NCBI GenBank assembly: GCA_951394405.1
Contig: OX596335.1
Coordinates: 4,154,001-4,218,000, forward strand
Length of the DNA stretch: 64,000 bases
Direction of reading: 5' to 3'
From: Coprinellus micaceus
Taxonomy: Eukaryota; Basidiomycota; Agaricomycetes; Agaricales; Psathyrellaceae
Part shown: piece by piece, positions 9,971 through 21,359 of the stretch
How the letters are laid out: every line of letters starts with the position of its first letter
Numbering within the stretch: the stretch's first letter is position 1
Notes under the pieces: generated by a model
Seen by the model: only the letters and a program-made list of their open reading frames with translations
What the model was told of the DNA's origin: nothing
Database searches by the model: none
Program-made: the position numbers and the translations under genes

Positions 9971-12083
9971 ATGGCCGATATTCGGAAGCCTGTTGAGCCT
10001 AACCCACCAAGATGGAAACCAAGCAGCGACCCCAGCTCTATCAGCGTTCCTGGACTGGACAAGGATGCCTCAGTGACTGATCAAGTCGAGCAGATTGAGC
10101 AGTTGATCACGATCAAACTCCAGGTCGGCTTCCCCCACGTCGAAGAGGAACATATACTTACCATTGGGCACAGAATATCGACGAGAACTTTGCCAAGATT
10201 CACAATGTACTTGCGACACGTATTCTCCCTGCTGTGAAGCGGTATTCTATTGGCACTGAGCCGGTGAGAGAGGCTGCGAAGGTGTGTACTTCTCATTCAA
10301 GACTGGAAGGTCGGCTTATATTCTAGGAAAGTTCTGGACATCTTTCTATGAACAAGCCGCTCAAATACGGATTCCATCATACGACGAGCACTCGACCGTC
10401 AACGAGATTCCAGAGTCTCACGATGGGGAAGCGTTGAATGAAGATCAAGACCAGACTGTACAGTTCGACAATCGGGACGCCCTCGACTCTCGTACAGGCT
10501 TTGAACCCAGCGTAACCCACACCGACAGCTCCTTCATGCCCCAGGATGCCCTGTCTTCGACTCCAGCCACAACTCGGCAAGCCCAGAGTATGGATAGCTT
10601 CGCGAGCCATGGCTCGAATGATCCCTCATGGGCCAATTCCATCCAATCCCCTCTCTTGCGCCTCAAGAGCGAGATCCAAAACCTGACATCTGAAGACGAT
10701 AGCATCATCACCGACTCTGAATCTGAGCAGAGCGCTGCAGGTTTCCTCCAGGAGACCCCTGGCCCCGATCGGCACACCTCGACCATTCTTCCCCCTCCCT
10801 CGACAGCGAAAGCCGCACCGAAGTCCAAGGGCAAGGAACCTGAACTACTACGCAACGTCCTCAAACACAACATGTACAATGCCTCTGCGGATGAGTTCTC
10901 GATGAAGAACGTGTCGCCGTTGAAGTTCAAACCCAAGACCCCCGTTCCCAAGCAATACAACCCATACCTCTCCCCCGGCACTGACTCGAGCAACTGGACG
11001 GGTGTGGTCGACCTGCGTGATCCCAGCGTTCTCAGCCCTAAAAAGGGCCACCATTCATCGAAGGCGTCTTCGTCTCGACACCCCAAGACTCCTGCCAGGG
11101 ACGACTCGGACGACGACTCCTTCGACGGCCTTCCCAAGGGCATGTCTCCTCCCGTGCTCATGTCCCCCGCACGGCCCCCACGCTCTTCAGCGGAGCTTGG
11201 CCTTCACCGTATCGGCCAGAGCCCTTCCAAACAAGCGGTCTCCAGGATTGTAAACGACACTATGCGCGACGTCCAAGCGAACAGCGCGTACAAGTCGCGA
11301 AGCTATTATGGCAGCGGCTTTGTTGAGTCGAGTATGAGCACCATCGAGTCTCCGCCCTCGATGTCCAAGTACCAAGGGGACGAGACCAGCCAAAGTTACG
11401 TGGACTCGAGCATCGATAGCATGATGCGACGAGTGGGGTTGGACGTACCTACCCGATCTGGCCTCAACTCGACGCCTGGGTTGAAGGTGCGTTCCAAGGC
11501 CCGCGACTCTTTGAGACGCGCCCAACACAGTGCAGCGGATAGTAGTGCCGACGATTCGTTCCCTGCCATTGACCTCAATCAGGGCAACCAGCTCTTCACG
11601 CCTGGATATGATTATCGAGGCCAGGACATAGACTCTGACTCCGACTCATTGGACGACGAAATCAACAACACCGCACACCCGTCAGCAGCGTTCCTAATGG
11701 CCTCGCAAGGCCGACCTGGGGACGATGACTCGTTTGGGTCTTCCAACCATTCGAGCGACTCGCTAGATGAGGACGTTGATGTTGGGGCTCTCGGGGTTGT
11801 GCCGATCCACCCGTTCGGTGGAAGTACTGTGGAGGATGACGGTCTGGACTCGGATGATTCTTTCGATTATCGGGGGAGTGAAGTACAGGAGGAGACGGTG
11901 TTTGGCGTGCCACCTGCACAGAGGTTACGGGCGGCTCAGGCGGCGCAGAGGCAGCATGATTTGAGGTTACACGGGGAGGGGTTGCTTGACGATACAATAG
12001 GGGTCCAGATTGTTGCTGGGAATATGGGCGTCGAAGAGAGTCCGACGCCAGCAGGGTGGGGTGGAGACGAGTTGAGGCATTGA
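9971..12083 (+). CDS. ASK1: DASH/Dam1 complex subunit Ask1
   Basis: Ask1 is part of the DASH/Dam1 ring that couples kinetochores to spindle microtubules. Three exons (9971-10123, 10174-10281, 10332-12083) give 670 aa. The family domain lies in the first ~110 residues: EQIEQLITIKLQNIDENFAK, then RILPAVKRY and REAAKFWTSFYEQA. The second intron is 50 nt and uses the acceptor gaaag, which restores AAKFWTSF; the stop-generating tag just before it is not used. The remaining ~550 residues are Ser/Asp-rich and low complexity, with many SP/TP sites (for example DLRDPSVLSPKKG, VSPLKFKPKTPVP), consistent with CDK/Mps1 phosphoregulation known for yeast Ask1. Fungal Ask1 proteins commonly have such tails, but this one is long. 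Confidence 0.9.
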
Positions 12084-12702
12084 TTTTCATTGTGAGTTAG
12101 GCTCGTTTCCTTCCCGTCTCATTTACTGACAGGGCTTAGCTTCTTTTTTATGTTTTCACTTCTCAGCTGTTATCTCAACGCTTTATCTGCCGCTCTTATC
12201 CTCGTTGTGGGGTTCCGCTGACCATCTGAAGCGGTGCATCTTTAGGCACTTTATTTATCGGCGCTGTGACATCCACCATCATTCAGCTTCAATTGAAAGC
12301 CTGAATGGAGCGCTGCAAACCTCCAAGCTCCAGCCGTCTGTCTCGCGTTCTGCTTGCTTTCTCCCCCCCTCACCCCCACCCGATCTCGCAAACAGTACGG
12401 AATTCAACTCGAAAGGGTACATACGCACTTGAGTGAGACGTAATACAGATGTCCATCCGAGGGCCAGTGCGCCCCAGGGTTTCGTGGGGACAGTCCTCGA
12501 GGCAATGAGGCGTTCGGGACGTTCACAGCACATACAACAGACAAGAAACCGGCTGAGTCCCAAAGTGCTGGATAGCTAAAATGACCGACACCGTTCACCT
12601 GTTGTTCTTGTCGGCTTGCCACCGCACCACCATTCTCCCTCACAGTGAGTTCAGACCCTCGATCTTCGTCTGCCCCTCTCTCATTGCCCCGCAAAGCCCA
12701 CG
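12084..12702. other. Intergenic: Ask1 3' flank and promoter of first secreted paralogue
   Basis: No gene is supported; only short shadow frames occur. The last 100 bp before 12703 are pyrimidine-rich (ccctctctcattgcccc), typical for a basidiomycete promoter/leader. Confidence 0.55.
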
Positions 12703-13350
12703 ATGTTGCCTATTGTACAGGTTTTGATCCTCGCGCTATCCACACTCACCGCCGCTCGCTTCACCGAGACTACGTGTTGGGGCACAAATTGCATTCAGCA
12801 GAACTCGAACGGCACATGGTGCTACATCCCAGCAGCAGGGGCAACCCGAGCTACGACCTGCACAGGGGCCTCCGTCGACTGGGCTAACGTCCTCGAGAAG
12901 CATCTCCAGCAAGGCCTTTCTATCGCGTACTACAATGGCGCAGGGGATTCTTTTGCCGGAGGGGCAGACACCCCGATTGGCGACAACCCGGGTGTTATGC
13001 GACTGTGCATGTCGGGCCAATCAGGGGACGGAAACTACCAGACCACCTGCGTCAACGTGAACGCGGACAACCAGATACCCACTACAGGCGGCTGCACGGT
13101 GATTAGGGCGCAGGCGGAAGTGTCGGATGGGTGCTATGACCCAAAGATGAACGTGCCTGATACATTGACAGCTTCCATAACCCCACCTCCTGGCGTCACG
13201 ATCACCAGACCCGCAAGCACGGCGATTACAACTTCGGTTATATACGTTACTCAGATACAGACTAGCGCAGCACTGTCGTTTCATACTCTTTCGTTGGCCA
13301 CTTTCGTCTCCTCCATGGTTATCCTGCTGTTTGGCATAGTTCCTGTCTAG
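12703..13350 (+). CDS. Secreted cysteine-rich protein, tandem paralogue 1 of 3
   Basis: No described family is recognised. The single-exon frame codes 215 aa. Residues 1-18 are a clear signal peptide ending near TAARF. The mature part shares with the next two genes the order TCW, CIQ, NGTWCY, C, LQQGLSIAYYNG, GDNPGVMRLCMSG, DGNYQTTCVN, C, DGCYDP: eight cysteines in the same places. A Thr/Pro-rich stretch (ITPPPGVTITRP) leads to a hydrophobic C-terminus without following charged residues, which fits a GPI-anchor signal. The likely location is therefore the cell surface (inference). It lacks introns, unlike nearly all neighbours. The start is the first ATG before the signal peptide, with 383 bp between its stop and the next paralogue. 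Confidence 0.85.
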   Translation: MLPIVQVLILALSTLTAARFTETTCWGTNCIQQNSNGTWCYIPAAGATRATTCTGASVDWANVLEKHLQQGLSIAYYNGAGDSFAGGADTPIGDNPGVMRLCMSGQSGDGNYQTTCVNVNADNQIPTTGGCTVIRAQAEVSDGCYDPKMNVPDTLTASITPPPGVTITRPASTAITTSVIYVTQIQTSAALSFHTLSLATFVSSMVILLFGIVPV

Positions 13351-13733
13351 GTGCCACTTCCCCAGGGACCTCTCATTTACTTAACACAAGGACTTCAAGC
13401 GCTCATGATTCGAATATTGGACTTTTCGCGTGTTATCAGGAAAGGATATGGCACGGTTTCGCACTCGGGCGCCTCGTTGTTCTCGGGGTTCCACTTCGCA
13501 CATCGGGCGCTAATATTTGGCGCTCGGTACAAATAGTAGAAATCCCCGATAGACAGACGCGATTGCGGGGGACAGCACACCAGCGCCCTGAACCAGTGCA
13601 GATAACGTCCATTGACAGTTTTAAAACTCTTGAAAACACAAGGCAAACGACAGGAGGTATGCGTGGAGTTCCGCCACAACACTACGAAAAGTTCCACCGA
13701 CTAACCAACTAGCTAACCTCCCAGCTACATCTA
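13351..13733. other. Intergenic spacer between secreted paralogues 1 and 2
   Basis: 383 bp without a gene. It must hold the terminator of paralogue 1 and the promoter of paralogue 2; no defined element was seen. Confidence 0.55.
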
Positions 13734-14417
13734 ATGGCCCCCGTCTCCTCCACTGGAAGAGGTCTGTCCACTCTCGTTCTTCCACTACTACTCCTCCTCC
13801 TCCTCCCATGTGTCCATGGCCGATTCAATCTGGAGACGTGTTGGGGGACGGCCGCAAATCCATCCTGCATCCAGCGGAATGGGAATGGGACTTGGTGTTT
13901 CCAGCCCTACACAGCAGAACTGCCCGTTCAAGGGAACGAATATGAGCTTTGCGATACCAAAGAAGGGCACGCTGCAAGCGACTTCAAGCTCACCATGTCG
14001 GCCCACCTTCGACAAGGCCGCTCGATAGCCTATTATAACGGGGTGGATAACAAATTCCTAGGAGGGGCGGAGTGGCCTGTGCCAGCGAACCCTGGAGTTA
14101 TTCGTCTGTGTATATCGGGGAAGGGATCCGATGGCTGGGAGATTACTGCGTGTACCAACGCTGTGACAGACAACGACTGGCCGGTTTCAGCGGCTGCCTG
14201 GTGTGCAGTCCAGTCAGCGCCGCCCTACATCATGGACGGGTGCTTCACATCCCAGGGCATGACATCCTACAATACAGATCCACTGCCTGCAAATGGCGGC
14301 GACTGTACCTCGAACTGCCATAGTAGCTACGCTGTGCGAGAAGCATTCAATTCGGTCTCATGGACATCATCTACCTTCGGCTTCCTGTGCTTTGCGCTGT
14401 ATCTACGCTTGTATTAG
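13734..14417 (+). CDS. Secreted cysteine-rich protein, tandem paralogue 2 of 3
   Basis: The single-exon frame codes 227 aa and no known domain is recognised. The signal peptide is long and leucine-rich (TLVLPLLLLLLLPCVHG, residues ~13-29). The mature part starts RFNLETCWG and repeats the paralogue pattern: CIQRNGNGTWCF, LRQGRSIAYYNG, LGGAEWPVPANPGVIRLC, GSDGWEITACTNAVTDN, WC, MDGCF. After the eighth shared cysteine come two extra cysteines (GGDCTSNCHSS) and a hydrophobic tail (TFGFLCFALYLRLY), a possible GPI signal though shorter than in paralogues 1 and 3. It is closest to paralogue 3 in the LGGAEWP and CTNAV(T/A)DN motifs. The role is unknown; neighbours give no clue beyond the tandem array. 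Confidence 0.85.
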   Translation: MAPVSSTGRGLSTLVLPLLLLLLLPCVHGRFNLETCWGTAANPSCIQRNGNGTWCFQPYTAELPVQGNEYELCDTKEGHAASDFKLTMSAHLRQGRSIAYYNGVDNKFLGGAEWPVPANPGVIRLCISGKGSDGWEITACTNAVTDNDWPVSAAAWCAVQSAPPYIMDGCFTSQGMTSYNTDPLPANGGDCTSNCHSSYAVREAFNSVSWTSSTFGFLCFALYLRLY

Positions 14418-14680
14418 CCAGCTCGAGATTCTCTCATACTTTCTGCCAACCTCAATATTACCTGTCGTTTCTCTGTGTACACCTTTCTCCCTTCCATTCC
14501 TACTTCCCGTGAGGGGCGGTGAGTCTAATGCGGTGATCTCGCGACTTTTTTGCTCAGGGCCTCAAGCAACTCTTAAGCTTTTACCCAGCTCCCTGACAAG
14601 GTCAGCAGCGCTCTCAGGCTACCCCTTCTTCACTTTTTGCTGACTTCCGGGAGGTTACCGTTATTCAAACGCAAAAGAGC

Positions 14681-15373
14681 ATGCACACTCGGTACTGTTT
14701 CTGGATGGCTTACCTCCTGATCGGAACATCCTTCCCGGCCTTCTCCCGATTCAACCTGCCTACTTGCTGGGAAGACATACCAAACCAATGTATCCTTCGA
14801 AACAACGAAGGTGCATGGTGCTACCACCCTAGTGCTGGGTTGAAATCCGCACTCCCTCTGACCAACTGCTCCACGGGCGTTGACGAACACGGAGCTTCCG
14901 ATTACACCATGGTCATGCAGATTCATCTCCAGCAAGGTCGATCCGTCGTCTACTACTCCGGGGATAACAAGCTGCTCGGTGGTGCTGAATGGCCACTCCC
15001 CAATGTCGTGGGCATTACGAGGTTGTGTCTCTCGGGGTTGGGGCCGGACGGGGTCTATCGAACGTCGTGTACCAACGCGGTCGCCGACAACTCACTCCCT
15101 GGTCCATCAACTGTCAGGTATTGCTCAGTTAACTTTGCCCAGCCAAGTCTTCAAGATGGCTGCTACCCTCCACCGCCTACTGCAGATGCGATCTCGCCGA
15201 ATGGGACGACCCCGCAGGATACCTCCCAGACGATGGGGGGAGCAACCAGCACGCCCAGGTCTGGAACTGGTACCTACAGCAATGCCACGAGGTCAAGGGA
15301 ACCCGGATGTACTACGTACACTGTTGTGTTGATGTCCCTTTCCTGTGTATATTGGCTTCTGTCCTCGTTGTAG
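14681..15373 (+). CDS. Secreted cysteine-rich protein, tandem paralogue 3 of 3
   Basis: The single-exon frame codes 230 aa. The signal peptide covers about residues 1-22 (ATG 14681; an in-frame ATG at 14705 would still leave a signal). The mature part begins RFNLPTCWE and shows the shared pattern CILRNNEGAWCY, C, LQQGRSVVYYSG, LLGGAEWPLP, ITRLCLSGLGPDG, TSCTNAVADN, YC, QDGCYPP. A Ser/Thr/Gly-rich linker of ~45 residues and a hydrophobic end (VVLMSLSCVYWLLSSL) suggest a GPI-anchored surface protein. The linker differs completely from those of the other two copies, so the core evolves under constraint and the tail freely. Its 3' end faces the sterol-transporter gene, convergent over 376 bp. Confidence 0.85.
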   Translation: MHTRYCFWMAYLLIGTSFPAFSRFNLPTCWEDIPNQCILRNNEGAWCYHPSAGLKSALPLTNCSTGVDEHGASDYTMVMQIHLQQGRSVVYYSGDNKLLGGAEWPLPNVVGITRLCLSGLGPDGVYRTSCTNAVADNSLPGPSTVRYCSVNFAQPSLQDGCYPPPPTADAISPNGTTPQDTSQTMGGATSTPRSGTGTYSNATRSREPGCTTYTVVLMSLSCVYWLLSSL

Positions 15374-15749
15374 TCAATGCAGCTCTAGTGATAGGTCTCG
15401 AGGTTGAATATAACCCGATCGTATCAACCACCCAGGTTATCCAGAGCATAGCAAGCAAGCCTCAGCATCACCACTCTCGTCGACTGAACACGATAGATTC
15501 GCGAGGTTGAATATTTCACTGAAGTAGTCACTAACTTTTACTTGTATTGTATTTCTGAACCCAGTAGAACCCGAAAAAAGATAGAGACCAGGATAACGAG
15601 GTAAGCAGGTAAGAAAATGGAACTACGGTCTAAATAATAACGAGAGTGGTGGTGCGCGTTGTTAAACAAAGCACAAGGGATATCAAGCAGGATGGGTAAT
15701 CGGTTTTGTAACTTGTTCTATCGTCCCGGTAGAATGCGGGGGGCGGTTC
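15374..15749. other. Convergent 3' region
   Basis: 376 bp between two convergent stop codons. No gene; moderately AT-rich (for example 15530-15660), as expected for two overlapping 3' UTR/terminator regions. Confidence 0.55.
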
Positions 15750-18700
15750 TCAGTCTAGGGCATCAAGCGGAAGGTGTTTCGAAAACGTCGCAAGTATCCG
15801 GTTGATGTTCTCCAGCGACTGTTGCGTCCTTTGCAGAGTCTCGTCCACGACCTTCAACCGCTCGTCCGTCGCTCTCAACGACTCCTCCACGACCTCCAGC
15901 CTCTCCTTGGCCTCTACCCCGTGTGCTACCGGCTGCTCCGCAGAGGGTACCTGAGTCGGTATTGGGATAGCGTCCGACGATATTGTCGAAGTCGATGACG
16001 ACGCTAGCAGACTCTCCACAACACTCGGCGGCAAGCTCCTCACTCCTTCCAGTGGGCCTTTGCCCTTTCCTGTCTGCTCCAAGAACTTCTCCCTCACCTC
16101 CATGGCTTCCATCCTCCCAGCAGCAAGCTCGTCCCACAACGTCACAACCACACTCTGCACCCAGCGCTCCCTCTCCTCCGCCTTCAAGATCTCCTTCCTC
16201 CTGCCCACTTCTTCTTTCTTGCCCATACGTATCAACGTATACAGATTCGACACCACCAGGATGGAGATCACGAAGTAGAGGATGGTCGTACTAGACGACT
16301 GGTCCCACGCATCGCTGATAAGATCGAGGATGGTCTTCGTCGAGTTCTTCGCTACGCCGAACGCGCCTTCGCACGTATCCCAAGCCCACTGCCACACGCG
16401 TTGGTTGCGCTCCTTCTCGCGCTGCCTTGCGTGCTCTTCCTTCACCTCCTCTGCGCTCTTCTCCATGCCTTGCACATCTTCTGTGATCTCCCTCGTCAGA
16501 TCCTCCGCAACAGCATCAACCTCCTCTTCAGCAGCCTCCAAAGCACCTTCAGGTACGAACTCCGAATGATGCTCCTGAATATACGCCCGCATCGCTCTCT
16601 CCAAATCCCCATGATACACCTTCTGTCCATCAATGGCGCTCCGTTCGATAATGCCTTTGATGAAACTCCTTCCAGTCCACTCGACCTGGCTCGTCACCAA
16701 AACCTTGCTGCTCGCCGGCCCAGCCCACATTATACACGTCCGCGTCTTAACGCTGAACACGCCGCCAGAAGGGACATCAGGCGTACGGGTGGTGGTGGTG
16801 GTCGAGATGTATTGGTCAAAGTCTTGGTGCTCCATCACGTCGTTGATCTCGCATTTGGTGGATTTGGGACCCATAGGAGCGTTGAGAGGCTTGATATAGG
16901 ACATGTTGCGCTGAAGAAGGTTCGAGCCGGGAGATACGGGCGCCCAGTCGGACACTTGGATATCTGGAATAGAGGTTTTAGGATAATGTTCGAGATTAAT
17001 GGGAGGAGGCGGCGTACCAAGCAACTTCTGTTCAACCGACATGAAGTCCTTTATAAATCCACTCGCGAACATGAGATTGTGTATCATCTCTGGGGATCCA
17101 GGGAATGTTGCCTCCATAGCCGTCTCCGTATAATGCTTCCCCTGCTTCCCACACGTACACTGGGTCGCCCTTCTCGCGACCTTCTTGGGCACCCTACCTC
17201 CTCCACCTGCCTCCCTCGGAGCACTTGACACACTCCCAGTTACCTCCAACGCCAATGCACTAGCACTGGTGGGGACGTCCATGCTCCCCCGTCCACTCCT
17301 CATGCTCCTCGCATCGTCGGGTCTCTGCAATCTCCAGATGTTGTAGATCACGTCGTACGTCGTGTCTCTTGAGAGGAACGAGGCAAAGGTGTAGCGTGCC
17401 TGGCGGGTGGTGACTTGGATAGCGTTTGGAATGACGAAGGCGGTCATCTTCTTCTCGAGGGTGGTGACTTCGTCAATCGGAATGGCGAGGTCGGTTATCC
17501 ATCCAAAGATGTTGGCATGGAAGCAGATGTGGTTCTCCGAGATGTAGAGGCGACCTTGGATGAGAATCTCCCGCTGGAGGGCGCAGCCATAATCTAAGGA
17601 GGGGTTAAGTATGTGTCGGTTGGGTTCACAGAAATCCAGCGTCATGCGTACGCACCTTCAATGAGATAATCGCCCTCAGGCACACTGGGGAACAGCTCGT
17701 GGAAGTCCGCATTCCGCTTATTACTCGCAACTGCGAAGCCCGTCACCGGAATATCCTCCTGCTCGATGCTCATACTATCCAGCATTCCGTCGTCGCTGCT
17801 ATCCGTCGATCCATCATCGCTACTCTCATCCTCCGTATCACTATCGTTCCCACTTCCTGCCCTTCCTCTACTTCGCATACTGATCCGCGACCGCGCACCC
17901 TCGCTCTCACCCCCAGAGTAGTACTCGCTCCCCCCTCCATTCACGCTGAGTGAAGTCCCAGTCCAGCTCGCCGCACCGTCTGAGTACGCACTCATACTTG
18001 GACGCCGCGCGTGCGCCTTTCCCTTCTTGCTCCCTGGACTACTGACCTTCCTCCCTGAACTCTTCATACTCCTCGGGCTCCCCACCTGTGTCGTCGCGCT
18101 CCTCCCCGGTCCTCCATTGCTCACCACACTCGTCGATGGGCTCTTGCTCATATACGGACTCCGCGACGATCCCGAGGCTGGCACCATTTCCGTCTGAGAC
18201 CTCTGCGGGGTGGTCTGCTGGTTGACATGGGCGGTCATCTGCGCTGCATGCATAGTCGAGATGCTCGGGTTCGCCATCGCCATACCAGTGGCTGCAATCG
18301 CACTCGCAAGGCCCGTCGGCTTCCTGCTTGTGCTCCTCTTGAACAGGCGCTTCTTGCCGCCGTCATTGTCTTTCCCTGAGGTGGATATGATCGAGGCGGT
18401 GTCGTCATCTTGCCCCTTTTTGGGCGACAGCCACATTGATCCGCCTCCGCCTCCTCCTCCGCTGCTAGGGGGCCTGCCCGACCCTCCTTGCGACGGCGTA
18501 CCGCTAACGGGCACAGGGGAGGTGGTGAATTCGGGATGTTTGAGCATAGTGGGTGATTCGACGATCGGGGTCATGGTCACATTTGTATCATCTGCATTCG
18601 CGCCGTGCCCCTCGGGGGAGGTGGCCGCTCTTGCATGCTGGGGCTGCGCCTGGCCTGCGGCTGCGGTTTTTGAGGGCATGCTGTGATCGGGGACTATGAT

Positions 18701-20182
18701 TGGGGGTGGGACGTTGGTGAGGGAACGGGAGGACGTTTTATGCGTGACGCCTGCGCCATCCTGTGCTGGGGCGAGGGTGGTCTGGGAACGTGCTGGTGCC
18801 ATGTTGCCGGTATCCGTTTTGGTCACTGGGGAGACAGAAGTGGTGCTATTCGACGACGTCGATGAAGTAACGGACGCAGGGAGGGGAGGAACTGGCGGTA
18901 CGTTCTCTAGTCCTTTCCGTTGCTGACTTGCAAAGTAGTTTGCCTTGATAGTCGACGCAGTCGTTGGTGTGGTAGTGGTCTCTGTGCCGGGTGTGACAGG
19001 ACTCTCGGTACTCTCCTTGGGCTCCGGCGGTTTGGATCCTCCGAAGCCTATTATCCCACTGATTGCACTGGAGATGGACGCCGTTCGTCGTCTGCCGCTG
19101 AGGATGGAGACGAGGACAGAGGCGGTCGTCTGCGTCTGCGGCTGCGGATGTGCTGGTCTCGGTGGAGAAGACGAACTCGAGGTCGTCGATGACAGGGGAG
19201 GGGATGCTGGGAAGGCGGTGGTGGTGGCGGCGGTGGGAGTCGTCACGGGCTGAGCATGCGCTTCTCGCTGTGCTTGGGCTGATGAGCTAGGCTCTTGCTT
19301 TTGACTAGTGGCTTCGGTGGGAGTAGCTTGAACTGCGGGGAACTCTCTGACAGACGACCTCGTACTAGTACTACCAGGTAAACTTTGCGCGTACGACAAC
19401 GGACTCGGGGGTATGATTGTCACACCAAGCTGGGTACTCTCGCTCGTAGCCAAGCTCACTCTGCTGCCCCTCCTACTTCCCGTCGGCGCGACAGTGACGA
19501 TCTGGGGTATACCGTCGTCGTCGCTGCTATCGTAGCCGTTGTAGTCGTGGTTGGACGAGGGATGGGAATGAGCGACGTGGTTGCGAGCGCTACCCGATGT
19601 GTCACCGTTTGATGATGGCCCTTGCCGGCCCTGAGGGTGTGGTACGAGATTTGCGTGGTCTTTGTCCTTCTTCCCTCCTCCGAAAACACTCGAAATGATA
19701 GAATTTCGTCTACTCCTTCGACCAGCTTCAGGTTGGGAAACACCCAGGGTATCGGAGGTTACAGGAAGACCGGAAATCTCGTGGGGATCCGACTCAGCTT
19801 TCCGGTGAAGATTCTGGGCGCTTTGCTTGCGACGGAGACTTGGACTTCGAGAGCTGGTGCTTGGGGGCTTCTCCCTCGCGTTGGAGTTGAGCTTCGACAC
19901 AGGCGGGCTTGACGTTGCTCGGTTCCTCGAGGACCCGCGTGTGAGCCCTGATAAGCTGACTTGGAAGCTCGAGCGCCTAGAGTGGGATGGCGATGAGGAA
20001 TTGTCGGGAGTCGAGGTTGAATTGGAAGTGGAAGGTGGCTTGGGTTTCTTGGCGTCACGAGAGCCTGCTGTTAAGCTCCTCCGTCTTGTCGTTGGCTCGG
20101 TGGTGGGCGTGGGCGTCGATGAATCTGTCGTTGGATGGGAAGCCGCCGCCTTGACGAACTTGCTGAGGAAACTCGGGGCCAT
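15750..20182 (-). CDS. GRAM/VASt-domain sterol transporter (Lam/Ltc family)
   Basis: Lam/Ltc proteins sit in the ER at membrane contact sites and move ergosterol between membranes. Two exons (17656-20182 and 15750-17593; 62-nt intron) give 1456 aa; the splice restores GDYLIEDYGCALQREIL in the GRAM domain. Residues 1-~815 are low complexity, Ser/Thr/Pro-rich. GRAM spans ~822-930 (FHELFPSVPEGDYLIE, LYISENHICFHANIFGWITD). One VASt/StART-like domain follows at ~985-1165 (YTETAMEATFPGSPEMIHNL, VLVTSQVEWTGRSFIKG). A single transmembrane helix (TTILYFVISILVVSNLYTLI, ~1280) and a C-terminal coiled coil (RLEVVEESLRATDERLKVVD) complete it. One VASt domain and no BAR-PH make it closest to yeast Lam5/Lam6 in layout. 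The start is the first ATG of the long frame. Confidence 0.92.
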
Positions 20183-21359
20183 CTATTCTCGACCCCAGCT
20201 CCTGATGTATACACGATCAAATGGATTGCTGGAGTTTGAGTACAATGAAGAGAAGCTGGACGGATATGGGGGGTGATATAGGGCGATTTGGGAATCAAAA
20301 CGAGGCTGGCGGGGTGGGGATGACGTCGTGTGAGGGGTTATAACAGGGTCTGTGCTCGTGAATGGTCTTGGTCTCGTCGTCGTGAGGGTCGTCAAGGAAG
20401 CACTGAGAAAAGAAGGACGCCCTCCCGTCCCAGTGCAGGGAACAAAAGCAACGAGGCAATTCGGGGTGGAAACCCCTCCCCTTTCGTAACAGTTCGTTGA
20501 ATCCATCAGACATGGGACACGGAACGTGTTGATTTTGCTGACTCACCAAAGAGCGCTCAGTGCGGACTTTGTTCACTGAGTTGAGCGCTTACCGCCATCT
20601 CGCCGGTATTCCTGGAAATTGCTGTGGGCTCGAGGAGCCTCGAGGTCGCCGGTCGACTTCGAAATGCTGTTGTACCTCCGATGGTCTGCTCCGTTGATCG
20701 CCAAGGATGGCCCAAATAGCCAAGGCTTCTCGCGCGCTTATCAGAAGTTATCTCTTGATCCCCCGACCCGCCGGTCTTTCTCGAATATTTCCCCCTACCT
20801 GGACCGCGAACGGGGACGAGCGAAAGAGCCTTCGGGGTCCATTGCAAAGGCAGATCAACCCTAGAGAGAGGAACGACCGGCAAGCCATTCCCCTATCTCT
20901 ATTTCCTCATCCAAGAGGAAATTGGCATCGCACTAATCACCGCAGGGACGCAGAGGAAGGGCCGAGGGCCGAAGCACAGTCGCCAATACCGAGGAAGACG
21001 GAAGGACCAGAGTTGAAAGATGGGTAGGCACGGGCGATGATGGTGGGGGACGGAGGAAAGTTGTGGGCAATGGGACCGCCGGTCGATGGGTCGCGCTCAG
21101 GTCTATAGCGTTGAGTGAGTTTGGGTAACTTTGGACGAGTAGCAAGTGAGTAGGCGCCCGTTGCTGACTGAGTCTTCGACTCGGATATCCTCATTCCTCC
21201 TAGTTCCTCGCCAACAGAAGTAAACTCGAATCAACGCCCAACAGGCGCCTCAACACCTACATTCATCCCTATCGTACAAAGCTAGGTATACATCGGGTAT
21301 AGTATTAATGTGAGTTTCAGTTAAGTTCTAACAGTGTCCAGACTCCATTGTCCCAACCT
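20183..21359. other. Intergenic: promoter side of the sterol transporter gene
   Basis: About 1.2 kb with only short frames on both strands and no recognisable domain. It contains the promoter of the Lam-type gene (reading leftward) and the 3' flank of the orphan gene at 21360-22046. Confidence 0.5.

Noticed and set aside
10445..11161. Long minus-strand frame opposite Ask1
   Set aside because: Antisense shadow of the Ser/Asp-rich coding exon; no domain and no splice support.
16401..17228. 275-codon + strand frame opposite the sterol transporter
   Set aside because: Shadow of the GRAM/VASt exon on the other strand.
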